This document shows positions 49,620 to 57,139 of a stretch of 64,000 bases of DNA, piece after piece. A program made the translations under genes and the position numbers. The stretch covers positions 124,001 to 188,000 of the forward strand of contig QOZQ01000012.1 in the NCBI GenBank assembly GCA_003576695.1, written 5' to 3'. Positions within the stretch are counted from its first letter, which is position 1; each line of letters begins with the position of its first letter. The stretch is from Taklimakanibacter lacteus (GTDB lineage Bacteria > Pseudomonadota > Alphaproteobacteria > Rhizobiales > Aestuariivirgaceae). The notes beneath the pieces were generated by a model. It was not told the origin of the DNA. It saw only the letters and a list, made by a program, of their open reading frames with translations, and did no database searches.

Positions 49620-52600
49620 ATGCTCATTCTTCCTGATCACTCACTCGGCGTGACACTGACGGAAGACGGCGCCGAGTTCGCCGTCTTTTCGCGTCACGCC
49701 ACGCGCATCGAGGTCTGTCTCTTCGACGCGGAGGATCGCGAGACGCGGCGCGTCGCCATGGATCGGCAGGGCGATGTGCACAAGGTGTTTCTGGCCGGCA
49801 TCGGGGAAGGACAACGCTATGGCCTGCGCGCCGATGGGCCATGGGCGCCCGAAGCCGGGCATCGCTTCGATCCTGCGAAACTGCTGGTCGATCCTTATGC
49901 GCGCCGTCTCGATCGCGCCTTTGCTCATCATGCCGATCTGACCCGCAAAGGTGTGGATACGGCGGCGCTGGTCCCGAAGGCAATCATCGAGCGGCCATTG
50001 CCGCAGGTGTCGCGTTCCCGCCCCAGGCCGCCCGAGATCATCTACGAAGTCCCGGTCAAAGCCTTCACCAGGCTGCATCCGAAAGTGCCGGAGAAGCTGC
50101 GCGGCACGGTGGCGGGGCTGGCGCATCCGGCGGTGATCGAGCATCTGGCCGCGCTCGGCATCGACACGGTCGAGCTCATGCCGCTCGCCGCATGGATCGA
50201 CGAGCGCCACCTGCCGCCGCTCGGCCTGCATAATGGCTGGGGCTACAACCCGGTGACCTTCATGGCGCCCGATCCACGGGTGGCGCCGGGCGGTTTCGCG
50301 GAAATCCGCGCCGCGGTCGAGGTGCTGCATGCCGCCGGTCTCCAGGTCATTCTCGATGTCGTCTATAACCATACGGGCGAGAGCGATGCCGAGGGCACGA
50401 CACTGTCGCTGCGCGGCCTCGATGAGGCGAGCTATTACAGCCATGACGGCGGCTTCCGGCTGATCAACGATACGGGCTGCGGCAATACGATCTCGGCGGA
50501 AGCCGATCCAGGCTTAAGCCTCATCCTCGATGCCATGCGACTGTGGGTGAGCGAGACCGGCATCGATGGATTCCGCTTCGACCTGGCGACAATCCTGGGG
50601 CGAGGGGCGAACGGCTTTTCGGCCGCGGCCCCGTTCTTCACGGCGAGCGAGAAGGATCCGCTGCTCAAGGATCTGATCTTCATTGCCGAGCCCTGGGACA
50701 TCGGTCCCGGCGGCTACCAGCTGGGTCACTTCCCGCCGCATTGGCTCGAATGGAACGACCGCTTTCGCGACGACCTGCGCCGCTTCTGGCGCGGTGACCG
50801 CGGCATGGTGGGGACGCTGGCCACACGGCTCGCCGGATCATCCGACATATTTTCGGGCCGCACACCCCAATGCAGCGTGAACTTCCTCGCCGCCCATGAC
50901 GGCTTCACCTTGCGCGATCTCGTCTCCTATGCGGGCAAGCACAATGAAGCGAATGGCGAGAACAATCGCGACGGCACCGACAATAATTTCTCCTGGAACA
51001 ATGGCGTCGAAGGCGAGAGCCGGGACCAGGCCGCGCAGGCGGCGCGGGCGAATGATGCGCGCGCCTTGCTCGCAAGCCTGCTCCTGTCGCGCGGCACGGT
51101 CATGCTCACCGCCGGCGATGAATTCGGCCGCAGCCAGAAGGGCAACAACAATGCCTATGCCCAGGACAATGAGCTGACCTGGCTCGACTGGGAAAAGGGC
51201 GATGCGGAGCTTCTTGCCTTCGTGCAGTCGCTCGTCCGGCTCCGGCGCGGCCATCCGTCACTTTCGGGCCGCGCCTTTCTGACCGGCGTAGCGTCTGACG
51301 CGACCGGGCTAGCCGACGTGTCCTGGCTCAGGGCGGATGGCGAGCGCTTGCGCGAAACGGACTGGAACAATCCCGACAACCAGCTGCTGGGGGCTGTCTT
51401 CTACGACTATGGCAGCGGCGATCGGTGCTGCATCTGGCTCAATGCCGGAAGATCGTCGCACAAGGTGGCGCTTCCTGCCGCGCGTGATGGCGGAAGCTGG
51501 CGGGCGGTGCTGGGGACCGACGGCCAGGAGGTCGCTCCGCGCAGCGTGACGGTCTTTGCCGAGGAGATGAAGGTGAAGCGCAGTGCCGCGCCCACCGACC
51601 GTCTCGTCAACGAGCTTGCCGAGCAAGCCGGCATCCATTCGGTGTGGTGGACGGTCGAGGGCGAAAGACACGACGTTTCGATCGAGACCAAGCGCGCGCT
51701 GCTCAAGGCGATGGGGCTTGCGGCGGAAACGGGCGGCGATGTTGCCGAGAGTCTCCGGCGGATCGCGGCCATATCCCAGCCGGCCGCGGAAGAGCGCAAA
51801 TGTCATCTCTCGCCGGCACTCGCATCGGGCAAGAAGATCTTCGGGCTCGCGGCACATCTTTATGCCTTGCGGAGCAAGTCGGGTTCGGCGTTGGGCAACT
51901 TCGCGACGCTCGGCGATTTCGGCGAAACAGCGCATCAGGCCGGCGCGGCTTTTGCCGGCATCAATCCGCTGCATCATCTTTTCCCGACCGATCGCAGTCG
52001 CGCCAGTCCCTATCAGCCGTCCGATCGCCGTTTCATCGATCCGATCTATATCGGTCCGGAGGGATTGTCAGATGGGCACGGTGCGGCTGCGGCGCTGAGC
52101 AAGCTTCGCCATGTCGATTATGACGCGGCGTGGAAGGTCATGAAGGATGCGCTTGCCGAGGCTTTCCAGGTCCGTCGGGAGGACGAGGGCTTCAGGGATT
52201 TCTGCGCCGCAGGCGGGGAGGCTCTCCATCTTCACGCGGTCTTCGAGACGATTGCCGATGAAAGAGGCAGCGTCGATCGGCAGAAATGGCCGGCCGTGCT
52301 GCGCGAGGTGCAGACGGGCGATGTTGTGCGCTTTGCAAAGGAGCGCGGACCGCAGGTGCTGTTCCGCAAATGGCTGCAGTGGGTCGCCGATCGGCAGCTT
52401 GGTGACAGCGCCCGGCGCGGCAGCCCGCTCTATGGCGACCTGGCGCTCGGCACCGCCTTCGATGGCGGCGAGATCTGGGCAGACCCCGAGGCCTTTGCCA
52501 GCACCGTGTCGATCGGGGCACCCCCCGATCCGTTTTCGGCGCTGGGGCAGGTGTGGAACCTGGCGCCGTTCCGGCCGCATGTTCTTCTCGAGCGCAATCT

Positions 52601-53336
52601 CGAGCCTTACCGGCAGATCCTGCGCGCCAATATGCGCCATTGCGGCATGTTGCGCATCGATCATGTGCTGGGCCTGCAGCGGCAATTCTGGGTGCCGCGC
52701 GGCGCCGAGGGCAGGGATGGCGCCTATGTCAGCTTCCCCGTCGATGCGCTGATGCGGCTTGTCGCCGAAGAGAGCGTTGCCCATCAATGCATGGTGGTGG
52801 GAGAGGATCTTGGCACGGTGCCCGATGGCTTGCGCGAGCGGCTGGCGCGCAGCAATTTCCTCTCCTACAAGGTGCTGTGGTTCGAAAAGGACCAGACGAC
52901 CTTCCGCCCACCCGATGCCTATCCCTATCTGTCGCTCGCCTGTCTCGGCTCGCATGACCTGCCGACCTTTGCCGGCTGGGCGGCGGGAGCGCATCTCGAG
53001 CTCGACCACCGGCTGAAGCGCAGTCCCGACGAGGCGAAGCAGCGGCGCGACTATGAGAGCGAGCGCGAGGCCTTGACGCAAGCTTTCACCGCGGCCGGCA
53101 TCGGCAGCGGCGACCCGATGAGTGCCGCCCATGAATTCCTGGCCGAGACCGGCTCGGCCATCGCCTTCGTGCAGGTCGATGATCTCTTTGGTGAAACGGA
53201 CCAGCTCAATGTGCCGGGCACCGATCGCGAATATCCGAACTGGCGCCGCCGCAACCAGCGCGCGATCGGCGATCTCCTGAGCGATCCGAAGGCGCGGAGC
53301 CTGCTCGATATTCTGCGCAAGCAACGGAGCTCATAG
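49620..53336 (+). CDS. fused glycogen debranching enzyme GlgX and 4-alpha-glucanotransferase MalQ
   Basis: 1238 residues in one uninterrupted frame. Residues 1-about 650 are GlgX: CBM48, then GH13 with nucleophile Asp at about 320 (GFRFDLATIL), acid Glu at about 357 (IAEPWD) and AAHDGFTLRD. Residues about 660-1238 are MalQ (GH77): RIDHVLGL (Asp at about 1013), VGEDLGTVPDG (Glu at about 1061) and GSHDLPTFAGW (Asp at about 1114). All catalytic residues look intact, so one polypeptide should both cut alpha-1,6 branches and transfer glucan chains. A bifunctional GlgX/MalQ architecture is already known in some bacteria. Confidence 0.95.
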   Translation: MLILPDHSLGVTLTEDGAEFAVFSRHATRIEVCLFDAEDRETRRVAMDRQGDVHKVFLAGIGEGQRYGLRADGPWAPEAGHRFDPAKLLVDPYARRLDRAFAHHADLTRKGVDTAALVPKAIIERPLPQVSRSRPRPPEIIYEVPVKAFTRLHPKVPEKLRGTVAGLAHPAVIEHLAALGIDTVELMPLAAWIDERHLPPLGLHNGWGYNPVTFMAPDPRVAPGGFAEIRAAVEVLHAAGLQVILDVVYNHTGESDAEGTTLSLRGLDEASYYSHDGGFRLINDTGCGNTISAEADPGLSLILDAMRLWVSETGIDGFRFDLATILGRGANGFSAAAPFFTASEKDPLLKDLIFIAEPWDIGPGGYQLGHFPPHWLEWNDRFRDDLRRFWRGDRGMVGTLATRLAGSSDIFSGRTPQCSVNFLAAHDGFTLRDLVSYAGKHNEANGENNRDGTDNNFSWNNGVEGESRDQAAQAARANDARALLASLLLSRGTVMLTAGDEFGRSQKGNNNAYAQDNELTWLDWEKGDAELLAFVQSLVRLRRGHPSLSGRAFLTGVASDATGLADVSWLRADGERLRETDWNNPDNQLLGAVFYDYGSGDRCCIWLNAGRSSHKVALPAARDGGSWRAVLGTDGQEVAPRSVTVFAEEMKVKRSAAPTDRLVNELAEQAGIHSVWWTVEGERHDVSIETKRALLKAMGLAAETGGDVAESLRRIAAISQPAAEERKCHLSPALASGKKIFGLAAHLYALRSKSGSALGNFATLGDFGETAHQAGAAFAGINPLHHLFPTDRSRASPYQPSDRRFIDPIYIGPEGLSDGHGAAAALSKLRHVDYDAAWKVMKDALAEAFQVRREDEGFRDFCAAGGEALHLHAVFETIADERGSVDRQKWPAVLREVQTGDVVRFAKERGPQVLFRKWLQWVADRQLGDSARRGSPLYGDLALGTAFDGGEIWADPEAFASTVSIGAPPDPFSALGQVWNLAPFRPHVLLERNLEPYRQILRANMRHCGMLRIDHVLGLQRQFWVPRGAEGRDGAYVSFPVDALMRLVAEESVAHQCMVVGEDLGTVPDGLRERLARSNFLSYKVLWFEKDQTTFRPPDAYPYLSLACLGSHDLPTFAGWAAGAHLELDHRLKRSPDEAKQRRDYESEREALTQAFTAAGIGSGDPMSAAHEFLAETGSAIAFVQVDDLFGETDQLNVPGTDREYPNWRRRNQRAIGDLLSDPKARSLLDILRKQRSS

Positions 53337-53926
53337 TGGCATTCGTCCCCAAGATCGTCATCGCCTCGGCCGAGCTCGTCTATTCCGGCTGGGCCAGGCT
53401 CAACCGCTACAAGCTCGACATAGAGAAGCATGCGGGCGGCTTCATGCCGGCGGTGCGCGAGGTGCATGACCACGGCCACGGCGCCAGCGTCCTTCCCTAT
53501 GACGTCTCACGCGGCACCGTTCTTCTCGTCAGGCAGTTCCGCTTGCCGCCCTATCTCGGCGGCACCGACGGCATGATGATCGAGGCCTGCGCCGGCCTGC
53601 TCGATGGCGATGAGCCGCGCGATTGCGCCCTGCGCGAGGCGGAGGAAGAGCTCGGGCTTCGCATCCGTGATCTCGAGGCGCATGGGCGCATCTGGGGCTC
53701 GCCCGGCGCGATCGCCGAAAGCATCTGGCTGTTCCTGGCGGCCTATTCGCCGGAGGATCGCATCGGCAAGGGCGGCGGCAAGGAGGGCGAGGATGAGGAT
53801 ATCGAGATCCTGGAAATGACGCTCGACGAGGCGATGCAGCTGGTGGCCACGGGTGAAATAGCGGATGCAAAGACCATCATTCTGTTGCAGCATCTGTGGA
53901 TCAGGACGCAGGGACGGCCGGGATGA
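53336..53926 (+). CDS. Nudix hydrolase, NudK-like
   Basis: 196 residues from a GTG that overlaps the TAG stop of the previous gene. Nudix box at about residues 87-108: GLLDGDEPRDCALREAEEEL. The spacing (six residues between the first Glu and the Arg-Glu pair) is that of NudK, the GDP-mannose pyrophosphatase group. Hydrolyses a nucleoside diphosphate linked to another group, possibly a nucleotide sugar. Coupling to the glycogen operon is by overlap; the next gene overlaps by 4 bases. Confidence 0.85.
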   Translation: MAFVPKIVIASAELVYSGWARLNRYKLDIEKHAGGFMPAVREVHDHGHGASVLPYDVSRGTVLLVRQFRLPPYLGGTDGMMIEACAGLLDGDEPRDCALREAEEELGLRIRDLEAHGRIWGSPGAIAESIWLFLAAYSPEDRIGKGGGKEGEDEDIEILEMTLDEAMQLVATGEIADAKTIILLQHLWIRTQGRPG

Positions 53927-55077
53927 ACGAAAAGATCAAGAGATCGATCCGCTGGGGCATGGTGGGCGGCGGCATTGGCGGCTTCATCGGCGAGAGCCAT
54001 CGCATGGCGGCGCGGCTCGACGGCAAATTCAATCTTGTCGCCGGCGCCCTGTCGTCCGATGCCGAGCGCGCCCGCGAGTCGGCGGCGCAATGCTTCATCT
54101 CAGCCGAACGGACCTATACGGACTATCGCGAGATGGCGAAGGCCGAAGCGGCGCGGCCGGACGGCATCGAGGCGGTCAGCATCGTGACGCCCAATGCGTC
54201 GCATCACGCGATCGCCTCGGCATTTCTCGACCATGGCATCGCCGTCATCTGCGACAAGCCGCTCGCCACCTCCGTGCAGGACGGACAGGACCTGGTGGCG
54301 CGCGCCGCCAAGGCGCAGCGCCTGCTCGGCGTGACCTACAATTATTCCGGCTATCCGATGATCCGCCATGCCAGGAGCCTGGTGGCCGAAGGGGCGGTCG
54401 GCGCCCTCAGACTGGTGCAGGTCGAGTTCGCGCTGGGGTGGCTCGCCGCGCCGCTCGAGCAGGAAGGCGTCAAGCAGGCCTGGCGCACCGATCCCGCAAG
54501 CGCCGGTCCGAGCGGCGTCGTCGCCGATATCGGGACCCATGCCTATCATCTGCTGCGCTTCGTGACCGGCCTCGAGATCGAGACGCTCGCCGCCGATCTC
54601 GCCACCGTGGTTCCCGGCCGCAAGCTCGAGGACAATGCCAATATCCTGCTGCGCTTCAAGGGCGGGGCGCGGGGCGTGCTGTGGGCCAGCATGGTGGCGG
54701 CCGGCGAGACGGTCGGCTTCCGCCTGCGCGTCTATGGCGAGACGGGGCATCTTGCCTGGGACGAGGCCTTTCCCGATCAGCTGCACTTGCGTCTCCTCGA
54801 CGGCACCGACCAGACGCTCCATCGCGGCGGGAAACTGTCGCCCGCGGCCAAGCAGGCGACGCGATTGGTGTCGGGCCTGCCGGAAGGCTTTATCGAGGCG
54901 TTCGCCAATCTTTATGGCGATTATGCCGAGCAGATCACGGCACGGCGCGACAAGCGTCCGCCTGATCCGGCGAGCCTGCTGGCGCCGACCGGAGCCGACG
55001 GTGTCGATGCGCTGGCCTTTGTCGAGGCTGTGCTGAAATCGGGCCTCGCCGATGGCAGCTGGGTGGCGCTGGGATAA
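53923..55077 (+). CDS. Gfo/Idh/MocA family oxidoreductase
   Basis: 384 residues from ATG 53923 (MNEKIKRSIRWGMVGGG); the frame opens 27 bases earlier in the nudix gene. NAD-binding GGGIGGFIGESHRMAA at about 13-28; EAVSIVTPNASHHAIA and the catalytic CDKPLATS (Lys of the EKP-type motif). The C-terminal dimer domain has DIGTHAYHLLRFVTG. Acts on a sugar or inositol-type polyol; substrate unknown. Last gene of the glycogen transcription unit. Confidence 0.9.
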   Translation: MNEKIKRSIRWGMVGGGIGGFIGESHRMAARLDGKFNLVAGALSSDAERARESAAQCFISAERTYTDYREMAKAEAARPDGIEAVSIVTPNASHHAIASAFLDHGIAVICDKPLATSVQDGQDLVARAAKAQRLLGVTYNYSGYPMIRHARSLVAEGAVGALRLVQVEFALGWLAAPLEQEGVKQAWRTDPASAGPSGVVADIGTHAYHLLRFVTGLEIETLAADLATVVPGRKLEDNANILLRFKGGARGVLWASMVAAGETVGFRLRVYGETGHLAWDEAFPDQLHLRLLDGTDQTLHRGGKLSPAAKQATRLVSGLPEGFIEAFANLYGDYAEQITARRDKRPPDPASLLAPTGADGVDALAFVEAVLKSGLADGSWVALG

Positions 55078-55115
55078 CAGGGAATTTGCAGGGAACTACA
55101 GGGATTTACAGGGGA
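55078..55115 (+). repeat. short tandem CAGGGA repeat
   Basis: Four imperfect units of 9-11 bases: CAGGGAATTTG, CAGGGAACTA, CAGGGATTTA, CAGGGGAGA. It begins at the stop codon of the preceding gene; CAGGG recurs at 55160 and 55183. The stretch to 55298 holds nothing else I can name. Confidence 0.6.
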
Positions 55116-55298
55116 GACGGAATCCGCTTCAACAAAATCAAAGGCTTGGAAAACCGAGCAGGGAATTTCAACCAGTCGAATTGCAGGGCTGGAAAAGGAT
55201 CGCTTCGAGGGCGGGCAAATGTCGCGAGCCTGATATTCCCCAATCCTCCGCTTGCGCACGCAATTGCAAGCGTGAACCATCCAGATCGAACGCAAAAT

Positions 55299-55372
55299 TG
55301 GCACCCGCACCAGGGATCGAACCCGGATCACCGGTTTTGGAGACCGATACTCTTCCATTGAGCTATACGGGC
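55299..55372 (-). tRNA. tRNA-Trp (anticodon CCA), array member
   Basis: Folds as a cloverleaf: acceptor GCCCGTA / TGCGGGT (with G-T wobbles), D-stem GCTC/GAGT, anticodon stem TCGGT/ACCGG with loop CTCCAAA, T-stem CCGGG/CCTGG with loop TTCGATC. 3' CCA is encoded. Last gene of the array in the direction of transcription. Confidence 0.88.
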
Positions 55373-55426
55373 ATGGGTTTCAAAGCGCGAAGCAAGGCGG
55401 CCAAAACCGCCGCTCGCGCGGATACA

Positions 55427-55540
55427 GCCCTCCTGCGCTAAAGCTTCAGAGGGCATCCTGCTTCGCATGGAGGCCAGCGCCAGTCCTGCGAAGCCCTCCT
55501 GCGCTAAAGCTTCGGAGGACAGGCGTTTCGCGCGAAGCAG
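55427..55540. repeat. array palindromic repeat, two copies in tandem
   Basis: Unit: hairpin GCCCTCCTGCGCTAAAGC...GGAGGGC followed by ATCCTGCTTCGC...GCGAAGCAG. The second copy starts at about 55494. Same unit at 55758, 56981, 57246 and 57434. Confidence 0.85.
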
Positions 55541-55573
55541 AATGCCGGGGAGAAGAAAGCGAGGCGACGCAAC

Positions 55574-55650
55574 TGGCTCCGGGCGAACGATTCGAACGTT
55601 CTTCTTTCCAACTTCAAAGGATGGCGGCCGGACCTACCAGCTAACCCGGA
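55574..55650 (-). tRNA. tRNA-Gln (anticodon TTG), array member
   Basis: Acceptor TCCGGGT/GCCCGGA, D-stem GCTG/CGGC with a short loop, anticodon arm CCATC-CTTTGAA-GTTGG (one T-T mismatch), T-arm GAACG-TTCGAAT-CGTTC perfect, discriminator G, CCA encoded. Confidence 0.8.
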
Positions 55651-55655
55651 ATAGC

Positions 55656-55732
55656 TGGTCTCGCCGACGGGAGTCCCACCCGCGAAGTCTCGCTGTGAAA
55701 GAGCGATACCCTTAGTGCCAGGCGACGGCGAG
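55656..55732 (-). tRNA. tRNA-Glu (anticodon TTC) with aberrant T-loop
   Basis: Acceptor CTCGCCG/CGGCGAG perfect, anticodon arm TCGCT-CTTTCAC-AGCGA perfect, CCA encoded. The T-loop reads TGGGACT instead of the nearly universal TTCGANT, so the T-psi-C contact is lost. Only five bases separate it from the Gln tRNA. Confidence 0.8.
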
Positions 55733-55757
55733 AGAGAAGTGGAGCAAGCTGGATAAG

Positions 55758-55793
55758 GCCCTCCTTCGCTAAAGCTTCGGAGGGCATGCAGGA
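55758..55793. repeat. array palindromic repeat, short copy
   Basis: GCCCTCCTTCGCTAAAGC hairpin, then GCATGCAGGA running into the CCA end of the Cys tRNA. The middle of the unit is missing. Confidence 0.8.
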
Positions 55794-55868
55794 TGGAGTC
55801 GCGAGCTGGATTTTAACCAGCCTGAAGCCGGGTTGCAGCCGACTGCATAGTCACTCTGCCATCGCGAC
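55794..55868 (-). tRNA. tRNA-Cys (anticodon GCA), array member
   Basis: Acceptor GTCGCGA/TCGCGAC perfect, anticodon arm GTCGG-CTGCAAC-CCGGC, discriminator T as expected for Cys, CCA encoded. T-loop TTAAAAT lacks C56. Confidence 0.85.
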
Positions 55869-55875
55869 AAAGAAG

Positions 55876-55948
55876 TGGTTCTCCCGCAAGGATTCGAACC
55901 TCGGTTCACGGATCCAGAGTCCGGTGTCCTGTGGTTGGATGAAGCAGA
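55876..55948 (-). tRNA. tRNA-Gln (anticodon CTG) with mismatched acceptor stem
   Basis: Anticodon loop CTCTGGA, T-arm CGAGG-TTCGAAT-CCTTG. Acceptor strands TCTGCTT and CGGGAGA leave two mismatches (pairs 4-69 and 7-66), and the D-loop lacks the usual GG. CCA encoded. Function doubtful. Confidence 0.7.
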
Positions 55949-55974
55949 AAGCCGAAGATCGAAGCTTCGATTTG

Positions 55975-56058
55975 CGGCTCCTGGGGCAGGACTCGAACCT
56001 GCAAACCTTGCGGCGCCTGATTAACAGTCAGGTGCGTTTGCCATTCCGCCACCCAGGA
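55975..56058 (-). tRNA. class II tRNA with Asn anticodon (GTT), ending CCG
   Basis: Acceptor TCCTGGG/CCCAGGA perfect, body TGGCGGAATGGCAAACGC as in tRNA-Leu, anticodon arm CCTGA-CTGTTAA-TCAGG as in tRNA-Asn, then a long variable arm of about 12 bases (CGCCGCAAGGTT) and T-arm GCAGG-TTCGAGT-CCTGC. Discriminator G fits Asn. The encoded 3' end is CCG instead of CCA. Ordinary tRNA-Asn has a 5-base variable loop. Confidence 0.78.
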
Positions 56059-56065
56059 ACAAAAT

Positions 56066-56138
56066 TGGTGGAGATATGGGGAATCGAACCCCACGACGGC
56101 GATCTTGCAAGGATCACCCGTCACCCATGACCATCCCC
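56066..56138 (-). tRNA. tRNA-Ala (anticodon TGC), array member
   Basis: Acceptor GGGGATG/TATCTCC (two G-T pairs), anticodon loop CTTGCAA, T-arm TGGGG-TTCGATT-CCCCA perfect, discriminator A, CCA encoded. The alanine-specific G3-T70 pair is present at the third acceptor position. Confidence 0.88.
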
Positions 56139-56143
56139 GGATT

Positions 56144-56219
56144 TGGTGCCAGGAGTCCGTTTCGAGCGGACCTCTTCGCGCTTTCAACGCGACGCTTTCA
56201 CCAGATCAGCTATCCCGGC
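56144..56219 (-). tRNA. tRNA-Phe (anticodon GAA), array member
   Basis: Acceptor GCCGGGA/TCCTGGC (one wobble), anticodon arm TCGCG-TTGAAAG-CGCGA perfect, T-arm GTCCG-CTCGAAA-CGGAC with T54 replaced by C, discriminator A, CCA encoded. Confidence 0.88.
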
Positions 56220-56221
56220 AG

Positions 56222-56295
56222 TGGTGCGGACTAGCAGAATCGAACTGCTCTCATCGGGGTGGCGCCCCGAGGCCCAGCCAATAGACCAAGTCCGC
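56222..56295 (-). tRNA. tRNA-Gly (anticodon GCC) lacking T33
   Basis: Acceptor GCGGACT/AGTCCGC perfect, T-arm AGCAG-TTCGATT-CTGCT perfect, CCA encoded. Anticodon arm TCGGG-GCGCCAC-CCCGA has C at position 33, where T is nearly universal, and G32 can pair with C38, shrinking the loop to five bases. Confidence 0.8.
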
Positions 56296-56308
56296 GAAGA
56301 TAGGAGGA

Positions 56309-56330
56309 GCGAGCGCCTGCCGGCGCTCGC
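56309..56330. other. perfect stem-loop between HNH gene and tRNA-Gly
   Basis: GCGAGCGCC, TGCC, GGCGCTCGC. No T-run follows on the minus strand, so it may be a processing signal rather than a classical terminator. The rest of 56296-56437 shows nothing recognisable. Confidence 0.6.
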
Positions 56331-56437
56331 CCGCACAGCCGGTACATCCGCGGTCTGCGCAAAGTGTCGGAAGGACGCACGAACGGTTTCCGCCGCACGC
56401 CCCTCCGGATCATGCTCTAGCTTTCCAGTTCGACATC

Positions 56438-56953
56438 CTAGTAGAGATAGTCGTTCCAGCTCTCATGCAGGTAGTTCGGCGGGAATGCGCGCTTGGCCGC
56501 AAGAAGCTCCTGCGGCGTCGGCTCGCGTGGCGGAATGCCCGGCTGCATGGCAGAGAACTTGTCCTTGGCCTGGTTGCAGGGCGAGCACGCCGCGACGACA
56601 TTGTCCCAGGACGTCCGGCCGCCACGGCAGCGCGGCAAGACGTGATCGAATGTCAGCTCGGCGGCCGGAAACTTCCCTGCGCAATATTGGCACTTGAAGC
56701 GGTCGCGGAGAAAGACATTGAACCGCGCGAAGGCGACACGCGGCGGCACCGGCTGATACTTCCGCAAGGCCACGACCGACGGCAGGCGGATCGCCGTCGA
56801 AGGGCTGCGGGCAACGAAGTCATATTCGGCCACAACGGAGATCTTGTCCGACACGATGGCACTCACCGCATCCTGCCAGGGGATGAGTGAAAGCGGGAAA
56901 TAGCTCAGCGGCCGGAAGTCCGCATTGAGCACGAGGGCAGGGTGGGCATGCAT
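56438..56953 (-). CDS. HNH endonuclease inside the tRNA array
   Basis: 171 residues from the ATG at 56953 with AGGAG six bases upstream. Zinc-finger HNH domain: FKCQYCAGKF, LTFDHVLPRCRGG, SWDNVVAACSPCNQAKD (two CxxC pairs and the catalytic DH). The N-terminal MHAHPALVLNADFRPLS and C-terminal FPPNYLHESWNDYLY are conserved in a housekeeping-like HNH protein of alphaproteobacteria. The frame ends at TAG (56438-56440); six further codons (DVELES) precede a second TAG, and relatives, as I recall them, read LYWD here, so TAG may replace a Trp codon. The role of this family is not established. Confidence 0.88.
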   Translation of the reverse strand: MHAHPALVLNADFRPLSYFPLSLIPWQDAVSAIVSDKISVVAEYDFVARSPSTAIRLPSVVALRKYQPVPPRVAFARFNVFLRDRFKCQYCAGKFPAAELTFDHVLPRCRGGRTSWDNVVAACSPCNQAKDKFSAMQPGIPPREPTPQELLAAKRAFPPNYLHESWNDYLY

Positions 56954-56980
56954 GGCGAACTCCTTTCTGGTTTATGACGA

Positions 56981-57068
56981 CCCTCCTTCGCCAAGGCTTC
57001 GGAGGGCATCCTGCTTCGAATAGAACTCTCACCAATCCTGCGAAGCGCATCAGCGCGAAGCAGGATGG
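56981..57068. repeat. array palindromic repeat, full copy
   Basis: CCCTCCTTCGCCAAGGC hairpin, ATCCTGCTTCG, then AATCCTGCGAAGCGCATC and GCGAAGCAGGATGG. Its end replaces the 3' part of the tRNA-Pro. Confidence 0.85.
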
Positions 57069-57130
57069 ATTTGAACCAACGACCCTCGCCTTCCGAGGGC
57101 GATACTCTGGCCGGGCTGAGCTACACGCTG
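57066..57130 (-). pseudogene. truncated tRNA-Pro (anticodon CGG)
   Basis: D-arm, anticodon arm TCGCC-CTCGGAA-GGCGA and the T-loop TTCAAAT are present, but the bases after the T-arm belong to the repeat and do not pair with the 5' acceptor strand CAGCGTG; no acceptor 3' strand or proper CCA end remains. Probably non-functional unless its end is repaired. Confidence 0.65.
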
Positions 57131-57139
57131 AATAAAACT

